Positions 1 to 7,327 of a stretch of DNA of 64,000 nucleotides are shown piece by piece. The notes under the pieces were generated by a model. The model saw only the letters and a list, made by a program, of their open reading frames with translations, had not been told where the DNA came from and made no database searches. The first letter of the stretch is position 1; the number at the start of each line of letters is the position of its first letter. Position numbers and translations under genes: made by a program. The stretch comes from DASCQC01 sp036012865 (GTDB lineage: Bacteria; Pseudomonadota; Gammaproteobacteria; Comchoanobacterales; Comchoanobacteraceae): the NCBI GenBank assembly GCA_036012865.1, contig DASCQC010000026.1, positions 124,001 to 188,000 on the forward strand, given 5' to 3'.

Positions 1-141
1 CTGCTGACAATTTTGGTTTTTATAAGTTGAAACCGATACATAACTAGCTGAAATATCATCCGGATCTTCGGCACACCCAGCCAACACACTCAACGATAAA
101 GCAAGCCCGGCACTGACCATTAAACCTTTATTAAAACTCAT
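1..141 (-). CDS. Lipoprotein, 3' end outside the window (N-terminal 47 residues)
   Basis: A reading frame starts with ATG at 139-141 and runs off the left edge without a stop. A ribosome binding site (GGAGAA) lies about 5 bases before the start. The first 20 residues are a basic start plus a hydrophobic stretch ending in the lipobox LAGC, so the mature protein would be a lipid-anchored periplasmic protein starting at Cys23. The mature start continues AEDPDDISASYVSVSTYKNQ, which recalls a widespread family of small gammaproteobacterial lipoproteins whose mature part has an 'AAYVSP..Y' start; that likeness is from memory. No function is assigned. Confidence 0.75.
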   Translation of the reverse strand, partial: MSFNKGLMVSAGLALSLSVLAGCAEDPDDISASYVSVSTYKNQNCQQ

Positions 142-233
142 TCACATTCTCCATAAATATTGAAAATATTTAACTAAAATTTATAACTTAATTTATCTGT
201 TCTAAGCAAATAAATTTTTTAGCTAAACTCTTG

Positions 234-307
234 CGCGCCCGGAAGGATTCGAACCTCCGACCGCCTGGTTCGTAGCCAGGTACTCTATCCAGCTGAGCTA
301 CGGGCGC
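234..307 (-). tRNA. tRNA-Arg(ACG)
   Basis: The minus strand folds into a standard cloverleaf: acceptor stem GCGCCCG/CGGGCGC, D arm with AGCTCAG, anticodon stem CCTGG/CCAGG around the loop CTACGAA (anticodon ACG, read as ICG after deamination), and a T arm with GGTTCGAATCC. The discriminator base is G. The 3' CCA is not encoded (the next bases are CAA), so it would be added by the tRNA nucleotidyltransferase. This contrasts with the tRNA-Ser at 5541-5631, which encodes CCA. Confidence 0.97.
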
Positions 308-353
308 TTGGAATTATCTTATCAACCCTGTTAAGGGGATGCAATAAAATTAC

Positions 354-1148
354 TTGGTTTATGTTCTCATTCAATGTATATTTACATTCATGATCGAATT
401 AATTGAGCCCTTTATTATCTTCAGCAACACCTCTACCATCATGATTTGGTTGTGGTTAATGGTATTTTATGACAACCCTCAATCAACCTTAAGAGCTACT
501 TACTTACTGATGTCCGTTATTATCATCAATGTATGGCTCAAAGCTCTATTTCATATCTCACTGCCTTATGCGAGTTCCACCTTCGCTTTTCCAAGTGGTC
601 ACATGCATGCATCAACCGCTGTATATGGTTACCTTGCCTACTGCTCGAAATCCTACATTCAAAAAATCCCTCTAGCCGCCATTATCTTAGCTATCGGTCT
701 TGCCGAAATCCAATTAGGCTACCATAATACCCTGGATATCTTAGGGGGCTTTGCCTTTGCAGCACTTCACATCACCACCTACCACGCCTCAATCTCTGCC
801 TACTCAGAACGTCTTGTCATGGTATATTTATTCATACTATGCACATTCGTCGTCATCTTGCATGCCCATGAAACCCCTTATATCTTAAGTTGCTGGGGTG
901 TTATGTTAGCTCAAACCTTAGCAGCACTCCTTCCTATCAATCAACCGAAACGCAGCTCTTTACTTAATAAGACCCTGGGTCTTTTAGGGTCTGCTCTTGT
1001 AGGCTCATGCTGCTATCTAATTTACCTAACCTACATGCCAATGCCACCATCATTCGAAACCCTATTTTACACCGCGGTAGTATTGTCTTGCATCTACCTC
1101 CCACTTGGGCTCACCCATAGCATCAACTCATACCAGGAAAAATCATGA
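354..1148 (+). CDS. PAP2-family membrane phosphatase
   Basis: The 264-residue product is a multi-pass inner membrane protein with the signature of the PAP2 (phosphatidic acid phosphatase type 2) family: a K63...P71 motif in place of KxxxxxxRP, PSGH at 80-83, and H124...D128 within LGYHNTLD as the third motif. Members dephosphorylate lipid phosphates such as undecaprenyl or phosphatidyl-glycerol phosphates on the periplasmic side; the substrate here is unknown. The first Arg of motif one and the Arg of motif three are not conserved, so activity is not certain. The start is unclear: TTG at 354 has an AAGGGG about 15 bases upstream, and an ATG at 390 is the next candidate. The stop overlaps the next gene by four bases, so the two are translationally coupled. 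Confidence 0.75.
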   Translation: MVYVLIQCIFTFMIELIEPFIIFSNTSTIMIWLWLMVFYDNPQSTLRATYLLMSVIIINVWLKALFHISLPYASSTFAFPSGHMHASTAVYGYLAYCSKSYIQKIPLAAIILAIGLAEIQLGYHNTLDILGGFAFAALHITTYHASISAYSERLVMVYLFILCTFVVILHAHETPYILSCWGVMLAQTLAALLPINQPKRSSLLNKTLGLLGSALVGSCCYLIYLTYMPMPPSFETLFYTAVVLSCIYLPLGLTHSINSYQEKS

Positions 1149-2368
1149 CGACAAAGATTAACAAGTCCCCCCAAGTTTGGATCATTATTGCTATGGTCAT
1201 TCTTCCCAATCTGTCAGAGAGTATATACAGCCCCATTTTACCTGATATTTCTAAAGCCTTTAACATTTCGGAATCCCTAGCAGAAACCACTTTAACATTG
1301 TACTTATTTGGTTACGCCTTCGGCATGTTATTATGGGGATCCCTTTCCGATAGAATAGGACGAAAACCGTCCCTTTTAATTGGCTTTTCAACCTATACCC
1401 TAGGCTGCATTGGATGCTACCTTGCAACCACCATAGACACACTTCTACTTTCACGCATTGTTCAAGCCTTTGGTGGAAGTGCAGGGTCCGTTATTGGCTA
1501 CGCCATCTCCAGAGATGCCTTCACCTTAAATAGACGCTCCAGTGTGTTTTCTCTCATTGGAAGCTCGCTTGCTATAGCCCCTGCTCTTGGACCTATTGCA
1601 GGAGGACTGCTTGACCAATATTTTGGCTGGTTCTCCATCTTTCCTGTGCTAATAGGCCTAGCTGTTTTCATGTGCCTTAGCATTTTAACCCTATTACCCG
1701 AAACACGCCCTGACACTATCGAAAAACAAACTAAACTCTTACAAGGCTTTTCAATTCTATTAACCAACCCCAAAACCCTCGCATGCGCATTCTTAACTGG
1801 GTGCTCCATATCCGTTGGCTTTTGCTACTTCCAAGAAAGCCCTTTTTACTTCAAACATATTTTACACCTTAGTCCCTCACTGCATGGACTCATGTTTATA
1901 TTTATTGCAGCAGCTTGGTTTATTGGGGGCCAAATATCTCACCAACTGGCAACTCGTTCTCTATGCCCAAGAACCATTATTCAATACGGGTGTAGAACGA
2001 GCATTATAGGATCAAGCATCTTGCTTGTAAGCTTATTTACCGGACTATTAATCCACCCTAACATCTGGCTCGCTTGCGGCGCATTAATGCTCAGTACCTT
2101 CGTGATTATGGCGGGTCTGGGCCTCGTTATTCCTAATTCAATTGCCTTAGGCCTTGAGCCGTACCAAAAAATAGCAGGGACAGCCTCATCTATTTATGGG
2201 TTTATCTATTATGGTATCTGCACCATCATCACTCTGATCATGAGCTTCATTCATGACGGAACTGAATACCCGCTGCCCATATTCTTCTTTACGTTGTGCT
2301 TTTCAGTAGCCTTAGTCTTTGACATACTCAAACGTTATGAAAAGAAATTTGATCCCACCACATCTTAA
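1145..2368 (+). CDS. Bcr/CflA-type multidrug MFS transporter
   Basis: The 407-residue protein has about 12 hydrophobic segments. The loop between helices 2 and 3 carries the major facilitator signature (GSLSDRIGRK, 65-74), and the region SRIVQAFGGSAG...ISRDAF matches the Bcr/CflA drug-proton antiporter group. It probably expels small amphipathic compounds from the cytoplasm. The ATG overlaps the stop of the PAP2 gene (ATGA). It cannot be decided from sequence what the substrate is. Confidence 0.85.
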   Translation: MTTKINKSPQVWIIIAMVILPNLSESIYSPILPDISKAFNISESLAETTLTLYLFGYAFGMLLWGSLSDRIGRKPSLLIGFSTYTLGCIGCYLATTIDTLLLSRIVQAFGGSAGSVIGYAISRDAFTLNRRSSVFSLIGSSLAIAPALGPIAGGLLDQYFGWFSIFPVLIGLAVFMCLSILTLLPETRPDTIEKQTKLLQGFSILLTNPKTLACAFLTGCSISVGFCYFQESPFYFKHILHLSPSLHGLMFIFIAAAWFIGGQISHQLATRSLCPRTIIQYGCRTSIIGSSILLVSLFTGLLIHPNIWLACGALMLSTFVIMAGLGLVIPNSIALGLEPYQKIAGTASSIYGFIYYGICTIITLIMSFIHDGTEYPLPIFFFTLCFSVALVFDILKRYEKKFDPTTS

Positions 2369-2471
2369 TTTGATAAAAGAACTCTAATGATGGCAGATGA
2401 TATTCTACTGCAAGACACAGCACACCTCATAACAGGGTCTTGCAAAACTGTTCGACAATAAAACCTATCAA

Positions 2472-4109
2472 TTAATGCTTAGTAGGCTGTGTACCAACTG
2501 AATAGCACGCCATATTACATGCGTTAATAATATTGAAAAGACCTAAGATATCGTTAGGGTTGTTCTTAGCATCGTAAATATATTCATCGGGCAAAGGTTT
2601 CTTCATATTACTACCCGCCCAAGAAAGTACTTTTTTCTTAAGCCCCTGACAGGCCTTGTGTTGTTTCAAATCACAAAACTCCTTGATGCCTGTAGTGTAT
2701 ACATCCACCCAATAACCCAGGTTAGTAATCTTAACTTTAGGAGCCAATGTTGACTCTCCTAAGAAAAAGCCCAAAGCATTTTCTTCACTAATCTCAAGTT
2801 TACCTTTTAATTTAGATTGGTACTTAGATATGACATCAAAAGATATTTTACCCTTTTGAGCACTCGATAGTTTGAACCTAGCTGAGCTCATTAATTGACT
2901 ATTATTCAGAACCCTACCAAGAGACCCCCAAGAAACCAGCAACCTTTGAGCTAATAACAACTGAGAGCTTTTATTGCTAGGTATATACAAATATTTTAGA
3001 GGGGGTTCTGATTGGCTGGGCATAAAGTAATCTTTGAAATGATGCGAACCCATTACCTTCAATTCTAAATTATTGAATAAATCTATATCTGTTGCACTCA
3101 TGTCATACTGATCAAACCAATCATCAAAAAATTCATATGAAATATACGTATCAGGCAACTGCTTAAAGTCAAAAAAAGAATAGGGATAAGGAAAATTTAC
3201 ATAAAGTTGTAGGTGCTCCAAAGAGGAATTCCAATGTAAGTTTAGTTTACTTTTTACACCAAAGGGCTTAGTCATAATCCCCTCAAATGAACCCTCCTTC
3301 AACACCTTATTCATCTCAGGTGAGAAGCTTATATCCAAATCATAATCTAATGTCCAGGGTTGACATTTCTCAAATATCGATGGCAGTGTATTCTCCCCAA
3401 AGACCGAAGAATAATCAGGGATTGTACACATAGAAAATGGCTCGGTATCAAAATGAATGGTATTTCTATCTGAGTATTGATCTGTTCTAAAATGCATCTG
3501 AATAGGTGTTTTGATAATATTCTTAGTATGGTTTTCAGACTTAAAAAAGAAAGGGTTGATCTTTACCGTTAAGTACTTAATACTTTCACCCTTAATAATA
3601 TCTTCAAGCCCACCTTTTTCATGCGCCATTAATTTCCATAACAGGGCATGATGGAACCCTATTTCAAAATTCACATACTCAAGAGAATTTTTCTTGCTGC
3701 CAAGGGTCCGAAGAGATGCAAGTGAAGGAAGAATCATATTTTCAGAGGTCATTTGATTACCACCCGTCCCTTGAAATTTAATGATTACTTTATTAGCAAC
3801 AAGATTCCACTCTGAAATCAATTTACCTTTAATCTCAATATCACTAGGGACTTCACCAAGGCCATTGAAAAAATAAAGCCCCGGCTTTAACTTAACATTC
3901 TCTAAGGTCATGCGGTATTTAAACGGGAAACCACTTAAATATAACTGGTAGTTTTTGGACGGAATTGATAGGTAATGACCCGTTCTATTATTTAAGTTTT
4001 CTATCATTGAAATATAATATCTCTTAATTAACATCCCAGCAGACAACCAAACACCAATGTAAACCAACAACATTAATAAAAGTGCTCCAGCAAAAATCCT
4101 TTTGAACAT
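2472..4109 (-). CDS. Large membrane-anchored periplasmic protein, possibly DUF2125-like
   Basis: The 545-residue product has one N-terminal hydrophobic segment (about residues 4-28) that would anchor it in the inner membrane with the rest in the periplasm. The next part contains LSGFPFKYRMTLENVKL, which resembles the 'GFPF' start of DUF2125 proteins and of AsmA-like beta-rich envelope proteins. The remainder is rich in beta-type residues and ends with a Cys-containing stretch (C471, C478, C529 and C533 approximately) suggesting disulfides. The gene stands alone and points away from the next operon. The family link is tentative and no function is claimed. Confidence 0.7.
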   Translation of the reverse strand: MFKRIFAGALLLMLLVYIGVWLSAGMLIKRYYISMIENLNNRTGHYLSIPSKNYQLYLSGFPFKYRMTLENVKLKPGLYFFNGLGEVPSDIEIKGKLISEWNLVANKVIIKFQGTGGNQMTSENMILPSLASLRTLGSKKNSLEYVNFEIGFHHALLWKLMAHEKGGLEDIIKGESIKYLTVKINPFFFKSENHTKNIIKTPIQMHFRTDQYSDRNTIHFDTEPFSMCTIPDYSSVFGENTLPSIFEKCQPWTLDYDLDISFSPEMNKVLKEGSFEGIMTKPFGVKSKLNLHWNSSLEHLQLYVNFPYPYSFFDFKQLPDTYISYEFFDDWFDQYDMSATDIDLFNNLELKVMGSHHFKDYFMPSQSEPPLKYLYIPSNKSSQLLLAQRLLVSWGSLGRVLNNSQLMSSARFKLSSAQKGKISFDVISKYQSKLKGKLEISEENALGFFLGESTLAPKVKITNLGYWVDVYTTGIKEFCDLKQHKACQGLKKKVLSWAGSNMKKPLPDEYIYDAKNNPNDILGLFNIINACNMACYSVGTQPTKH

Positions 4110-4274
4110 TTTAATTTCCTCTTACAAACCCCATAGTCATTATTGTACCATTATTCCATTTAATAGACTATTTAATTATTTCAACTCCAGTAATATAATA
4201 CTTATATCATTATTTTTTACGACAGTATTTGCTAAGGTATGCATAATTTAGTATTTTAGGGTTATCTCCGGTGA

Positions 4275-4303
4275 TTGATGACAATCTATTGAGTGCATTA
4301 TAC
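4275..4303 (+). promoter_or_regulatory. Predicted sigma-70 promoter of the 4317 gene and gpx
   Basis: A -35 box TTGATG (4275-4280) and a -10 box TTATAC (4298-4303) are separated by 17 bases and lie just upstream of the start at 4317, whose ribosome binding site is AGGAA. The boxes are imperfect but their spacing and position are right. Confidence 0.4.
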
Positions 4304-4316
4304 CTAGGAATGAAGC

Positions 4317-4841
4317 ATGACTCGCCCGCTTATACCAACATTAATCAATCTGTTAATACTTATTCCCTTCATCGGGTTGGCTGACTTAATACCCACACCC
4401 ATTGTAGAAATCTCACAAGACAATCTAATTCAATATGCACTAATCATGACTGTTTTCTATACAGGGACCTACAGTCAATTATTTTTGAGCCCCACCAAAC
4501 CGTCTATACTAATCCTATGCTTTATTATTTCTTTAGGTTTATGGCTTCTTAATATTCAAAACTTCTTCCCTATTAGCCTTTGTGTTTTTATCCCCTATCT
4601 TTTCTTCATTATTTTTGACTACAAAGCCTACCATCATGACATCATATCTATCAATTACTTTATTTTTAAATGCATCATTAATATCAGTATTACTTTATGC
4701 CTTGTCACCTTCATCATCAATAATTTTGACCGTTATGAATTCTTTCAAACCCAGCCATTACAACACCATCAATCCCCGAAAGACACCCCCAAAAAAGCAA
4801 TTAATAACGATAATACCAATCAATCATTGAAGCGCTCATGA
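4317..4841 (+). CDS. Small integral membrane protein of unknown function
   Basis: The 174-residue product has about five hydrophobic segments within the first 140 residues and a polar, Asn- and Lys-rich C-terminal tail from about 145. I do not recognise the family. Its stop overlaps the start of the glutathione peroxidase gene by four bases (ATGA), so both are probably made from one mRNA. A shared role in the envelope, where the peroxidase is exported, is a guess from this coupling only. Confidence 0.7.
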   Translation: MTRPLIPTLINLLILIPFIGLADLIPTPIVEISQDNLIQYALIMTVFYTGTYSQLFLSPTKPSILILCFIISLGLWLLNIQNFFPISLCVFIPYLFFIIFDYKAYHHDIISINYFIFKCIINISITLCLVTFIINNFDRYEFFQTQPLQHHQSPKDTPKKAINNDNTNQSLKRS

Positions 4842-5395
4842 GAATCCGGTTAATATTAACCATAGCTTTACTGATCATTCTACAAAACTCATCCATTATG
4901 GCTAATCAAATAACCGCACATAACTTCACCCTTCCTTTATTAAATGGAAATGAATTAAACCTTGCTTCAATGAAAGGCAGAGTCATTCTTGTCATAAATA
5001 CCGCATCTCAATGTGGGTTTGTATCTCAGCTAAAACCCTTAGAAAATATGTATCAAAAATACAAGCCTTATGGGCTCGAGGTTATTGCCATTCCCTCTAA
5101 TGAATTTAGACAACAAGAACCCCTATCCAATGAACAACTTAAAAACTTCTTTTTTAATCAACATAAAGTCACTTTTACGGTCACTCAAAAATTAACAGTC
5201 CACGGCGAAAATTCCAAGCCATTTATGAAGTGGCTCAACAAAGAAGCCGGTATGCTAGGTCAAGCCAAATGGAACTTTTATAAATATATCATCGATAAAG
5301 ATGGTCAATTGATTGACTGGTTTAGTAGCTTAACGCCTCCAGACTCACCAAAAATAATCAAGGTCATAGAAAAAGAACTTGGTTATACAAAATAA
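4838..5395 (+). CDS. Exported glutathione peroxidase family protein
   Basis: The 185-residue product has a hydrophobic signal sequence (about 1-22) followed by a complete glutathione peroxidase fold. The peroxidatic Cys59 sits in ASQCGF, and the Trp145-Asn146 pair of the catalytic tetrad is in WNFYKY. Two features are odd. The tetrad Gln, normally in NQF, is Glu89 (SNEFRQQEP), and Cys59 is the only cysteine, so the resolving cysteine of thioredoxin-dependent members is absent. The protein would act on peroxides in the periplasm with an external thiol, or may have altered activity. Confidence 0.88.
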   Translation: MRIRLILTIALLIILQNSSIMANQITAHNFTLPLLNGNELNLASMKGRVILVINTASQCGFVSQLKPLENMYQKYKPYGLEVIAIPSNEFRQQEPLSNEQLKNFFFNQHKVTFTVTQKLTVHGENSKPFMKWLNKEAGMLGQAKWNFYKYIIDKDGQLIDWFSSLTPPDSPKIIKVIEKELGYTK

Positions 5396-5414
5396 TCATC
5401 ACTACAACCTCTCC

Positions 5415-5438
5415 TGTCACTATCTACTGATAGTCACA
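5415..5438 (+). other. Short inverted repeat downstream of gpx
   Basis: TGTCACTATC and GATAGTCACA form a 10-base-pair stem with one C-C mismatch and a TACT loop. It follows the gpx stop by 20 bases and may help end transcription or stabilise the 3' end. No T-run follows, so it is not a canonical intrinsic terminator. Confidence 0.3.
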
Positions 5439-5540
5439 GAAAACGTTAGATTCTGTTAGAAATTAATGATCTGTCCATCAACTCCTCAAAACAAAAGAAG
5501 TCATACTCATCATGGTTAAAATATTATTTATAATTATTTC

Positions 5541-5631
5541 TGGCGGAGAGAGAGGGATTCGAACCCTCGATGAGTTATTCACCCATACTCCCTTAGCAGG
5601 GGAGCGCCTTCAACCACTCGGCCACCTCTCC
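5541..5631 (-). tRNA. tRNA-Ser(GCT)
   Basis: The minus strand gives a class II tRNA of 91 bases with encoded CCA. The acceptor stem is GGAGAGG, the anticodon stem CTCCC/GGGAG encloses CTGCTAA (anticodon GCT), a long variable arm (TATGGGTGAATAACTCAT) follows, and the T arm contains GGTTCGAATCC. Its position directly downstream of csrA is conserved in many gammaproteobacteria. Confidence 0.97.
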
Positions 5632-5667
5632 AATCACAGTAAATTTTATCACTGGATTGATTTATAA

Positions 5668-5877
5668 TCAATCACCAAGATCAATTGAATCATCTTTTCT
5701 TTCTTGTGCGGACTGCTCTGATTGAATACGCTGATAAATTTCTTCACGATGGACGGACACAGTCTTGGGTGCATCTACACCAATCCTAACCTGATGACCA
5801 CGCACACCAAGAACAGTTACCTTAACATCATCGCCAATGATGAGGGTTTCACCAACTCTTCTGGTCAAAATTAACAT
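5668..5877 (-). CDS. csrA: Carbon storage regulator CsrA
   Basis: CsrA is a small dimeric RNA-binding protein that represses or activates mRNAs by binding GGA motifs near ribosome binding sites. The product, started at MLILTRRVGE, has 69 residues and shows the family core including VGETLIIGDDV and GVDAPKTVSVHREEIYQRI, with the RNA-contacting Leu4, Arg6 and Arg44 region. This start (ATG at 5875-5877) is preferred over one ten codons upstream because AGAAGGA lies six bases before it and it matches the family start. The gene follows lysC after 217 bases and probably has its own promoter. A CsrB-type RNA able to titrate it is predicted at 19310-19500. Confidence 0.98.
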   Translation of the reverse strand: MLILTRRVGETLIIGDDVKVTVLGVRGHQVRIGVDAPKTVSVHREEIYQRIQSEQSAQERKDDSIDLGD

Positions 5878-6094
5878 TTCCTTCTCCGTATTGTTCGCTA
5901 AAAACACATCTTTTACGTTATTATGATGATAAATTCAATCAAAATGTGTTTTAAATAACTTTATTTACCATCCATATCTAATTATAGAACAAAATCAATT
6001 GTTTTTTCAAGTTTTTTAGAAAAAAATATTATTTAACGTAGGATATTGACTGCAATTCAACTAAGACTTATATTTATAAGATTTAAATCAACAC

Positions 6095-7327
6095 CTAAGA
6101 AACCATAAGATCTAACCTATTTAGCTGGTAAGCTTCAACCAAAGAACGCACACCCAACTCAATATATTTAGCATGAATAATCATTGAAATATTGATTTCA
6201 GAAGTACTCATCATCTCAATATTAATTCCATCCTTTGCTAACACAGCCAGTACTGAAGACACAACCCCGGCCCTTGATTTCATTCCAATCCCGACCACTG
6301 AAAGCTTAGCCAGATCTTTACGACAAGATAAAACACCACCCAATGAACTCACGATGGGTGAAATAACACTCATAGCATCAGAACAATCCTGCTTAGACAA
6401 AGTGAAGCTCATTGAGCATTTATTTTCTTCACTCGAAATACTCTGAATAACCATATCAATCTTAACACCGGCCCTTCCTAATGGCTCAAGTATCTTATAG
6501 GCTACCCCTTTTTCATTAGGTAAATCCTCAATCGCTATCTGAGCCTGTTCATTGTGATGAGCTACCGCTCTAATATTTGGGTGTGACATTAAATTTTCCT
6601 CTGCAACAATGTAAGTTCCATCACCTGGTTTGATCGAAGATAAAACCTGAAGCGTGACACTCTTCTTACATGCTAATTCAACTGAATTAAACTGTAATAC
6701 TTGAGAACCTAAACTTGATAAATCTAACATTTCTTCATAACTGAGCTCCTTAAGAACACCCACATCAGCAACCATAGCAGGGTCCGCCCCACAGACACCC
6801 TCTACATCAGTGTAGATCTGACACTTCTCGGCCCCTAAGGATGAAGCCAAAGCTACTGCAGTAGTATCTGACCCCCCTCGATGTAAGATAGCAATCTCAT
6901 CATCGTCGTTAACCCCTTGGAACCCCGTAACAACGGGTACAACACCCCTAGTTAATACTTGATTTAACTTGGAAACAGCCACACCCTCTATCGAGGTATT
7001 AACGTATGACTCCCCTGTTCTAATCGGAACCTGCCAACCCTGAAAGGACTGAGCCGGACACCCTAAACGATTTAAACTCATACTCAATAATGATGCAGCT
7101 ACCTGCTCTCCAGTAGCTAATAAAGCTGCAAGCTCTCGCCCACCTGACTCGGAACCCATTTGACTTAATTGATTCAAACGTTCTGTTTCCCCATACATTG
7201 CAGAAACCACAACGCATACCTTAGATGATTGATAAGATTCTGCAATAATTTTAGCAGCGTTATCGATTCTCTCACTATTGGCCAAAGAACTACCACCAAA
7301 CTTTTTAACCAAAAGCTCAGTCTTCAT
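6095..7327 (-). CDS. lysC: Aspartate kinase
   Basis: The enzyme phosphorylates aspartate, the first step toward lysine, diaminopimelate, methionine and threonine; here it would also feed the peptidoglycan pathway encoded at 36-51 kb. The 410-residue product has the kinase start KKFGGSS (9-14), the RGGSDTTA motif at 150-157 and two C-terminal ACT domains (about 265-405) for amino acid feedback control. No fused homoserine dehydrogenase is present. The start overlaps the end of alaS by 11 bases, which places it in the recA-recX-alaS operon. No lysine riboswitch can precede it in this arrangement. Confidence 0.97.
   Translation of the reverse strand: MKTELLVKKFGGSSLANSERIDNAAKIIAESYQSSKVCVVVSAMYGETERLNQLSQMGSESGGRELAALLATGEQVAASLLSMSLNRLGCPAQSFQGWQVPIRTGESYVNTSIEGVAVSKLNQVLTRGVVPVVTGFQGVNDDDEIAILHRGGSDTTAVALASSLGAEKCQIYTDVEGVCGADPAMVADVGVLKELSYEEMLDLSSLGSQVLQFNSVELACKKSVTLQVLSSIKPGDGTYIVAEENLMSHPNIRAVAHHNEQAQIAIEDLPNEKGVAYKILEPLGRAGVKIDMVIQSISSEENKCSMSFTLSKQDCSDAMSVISPIVSSLGGVLSCRKDLAKLSVVGIGMKSRAGVVSSVLAVLAKDGINIEMMSTSEINISMIIHAKYIELGVRSLVEAYQLNRLDLMVS

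Noticed and set aside
5878..6094. Lysine riboswitch or other structured leader near lysC and csrA
   Set aside because: lysC overlaps alaS, so there is no leader before it, and the 217-base gap before csrA is AT-rich without conserved riboswitch pairing.
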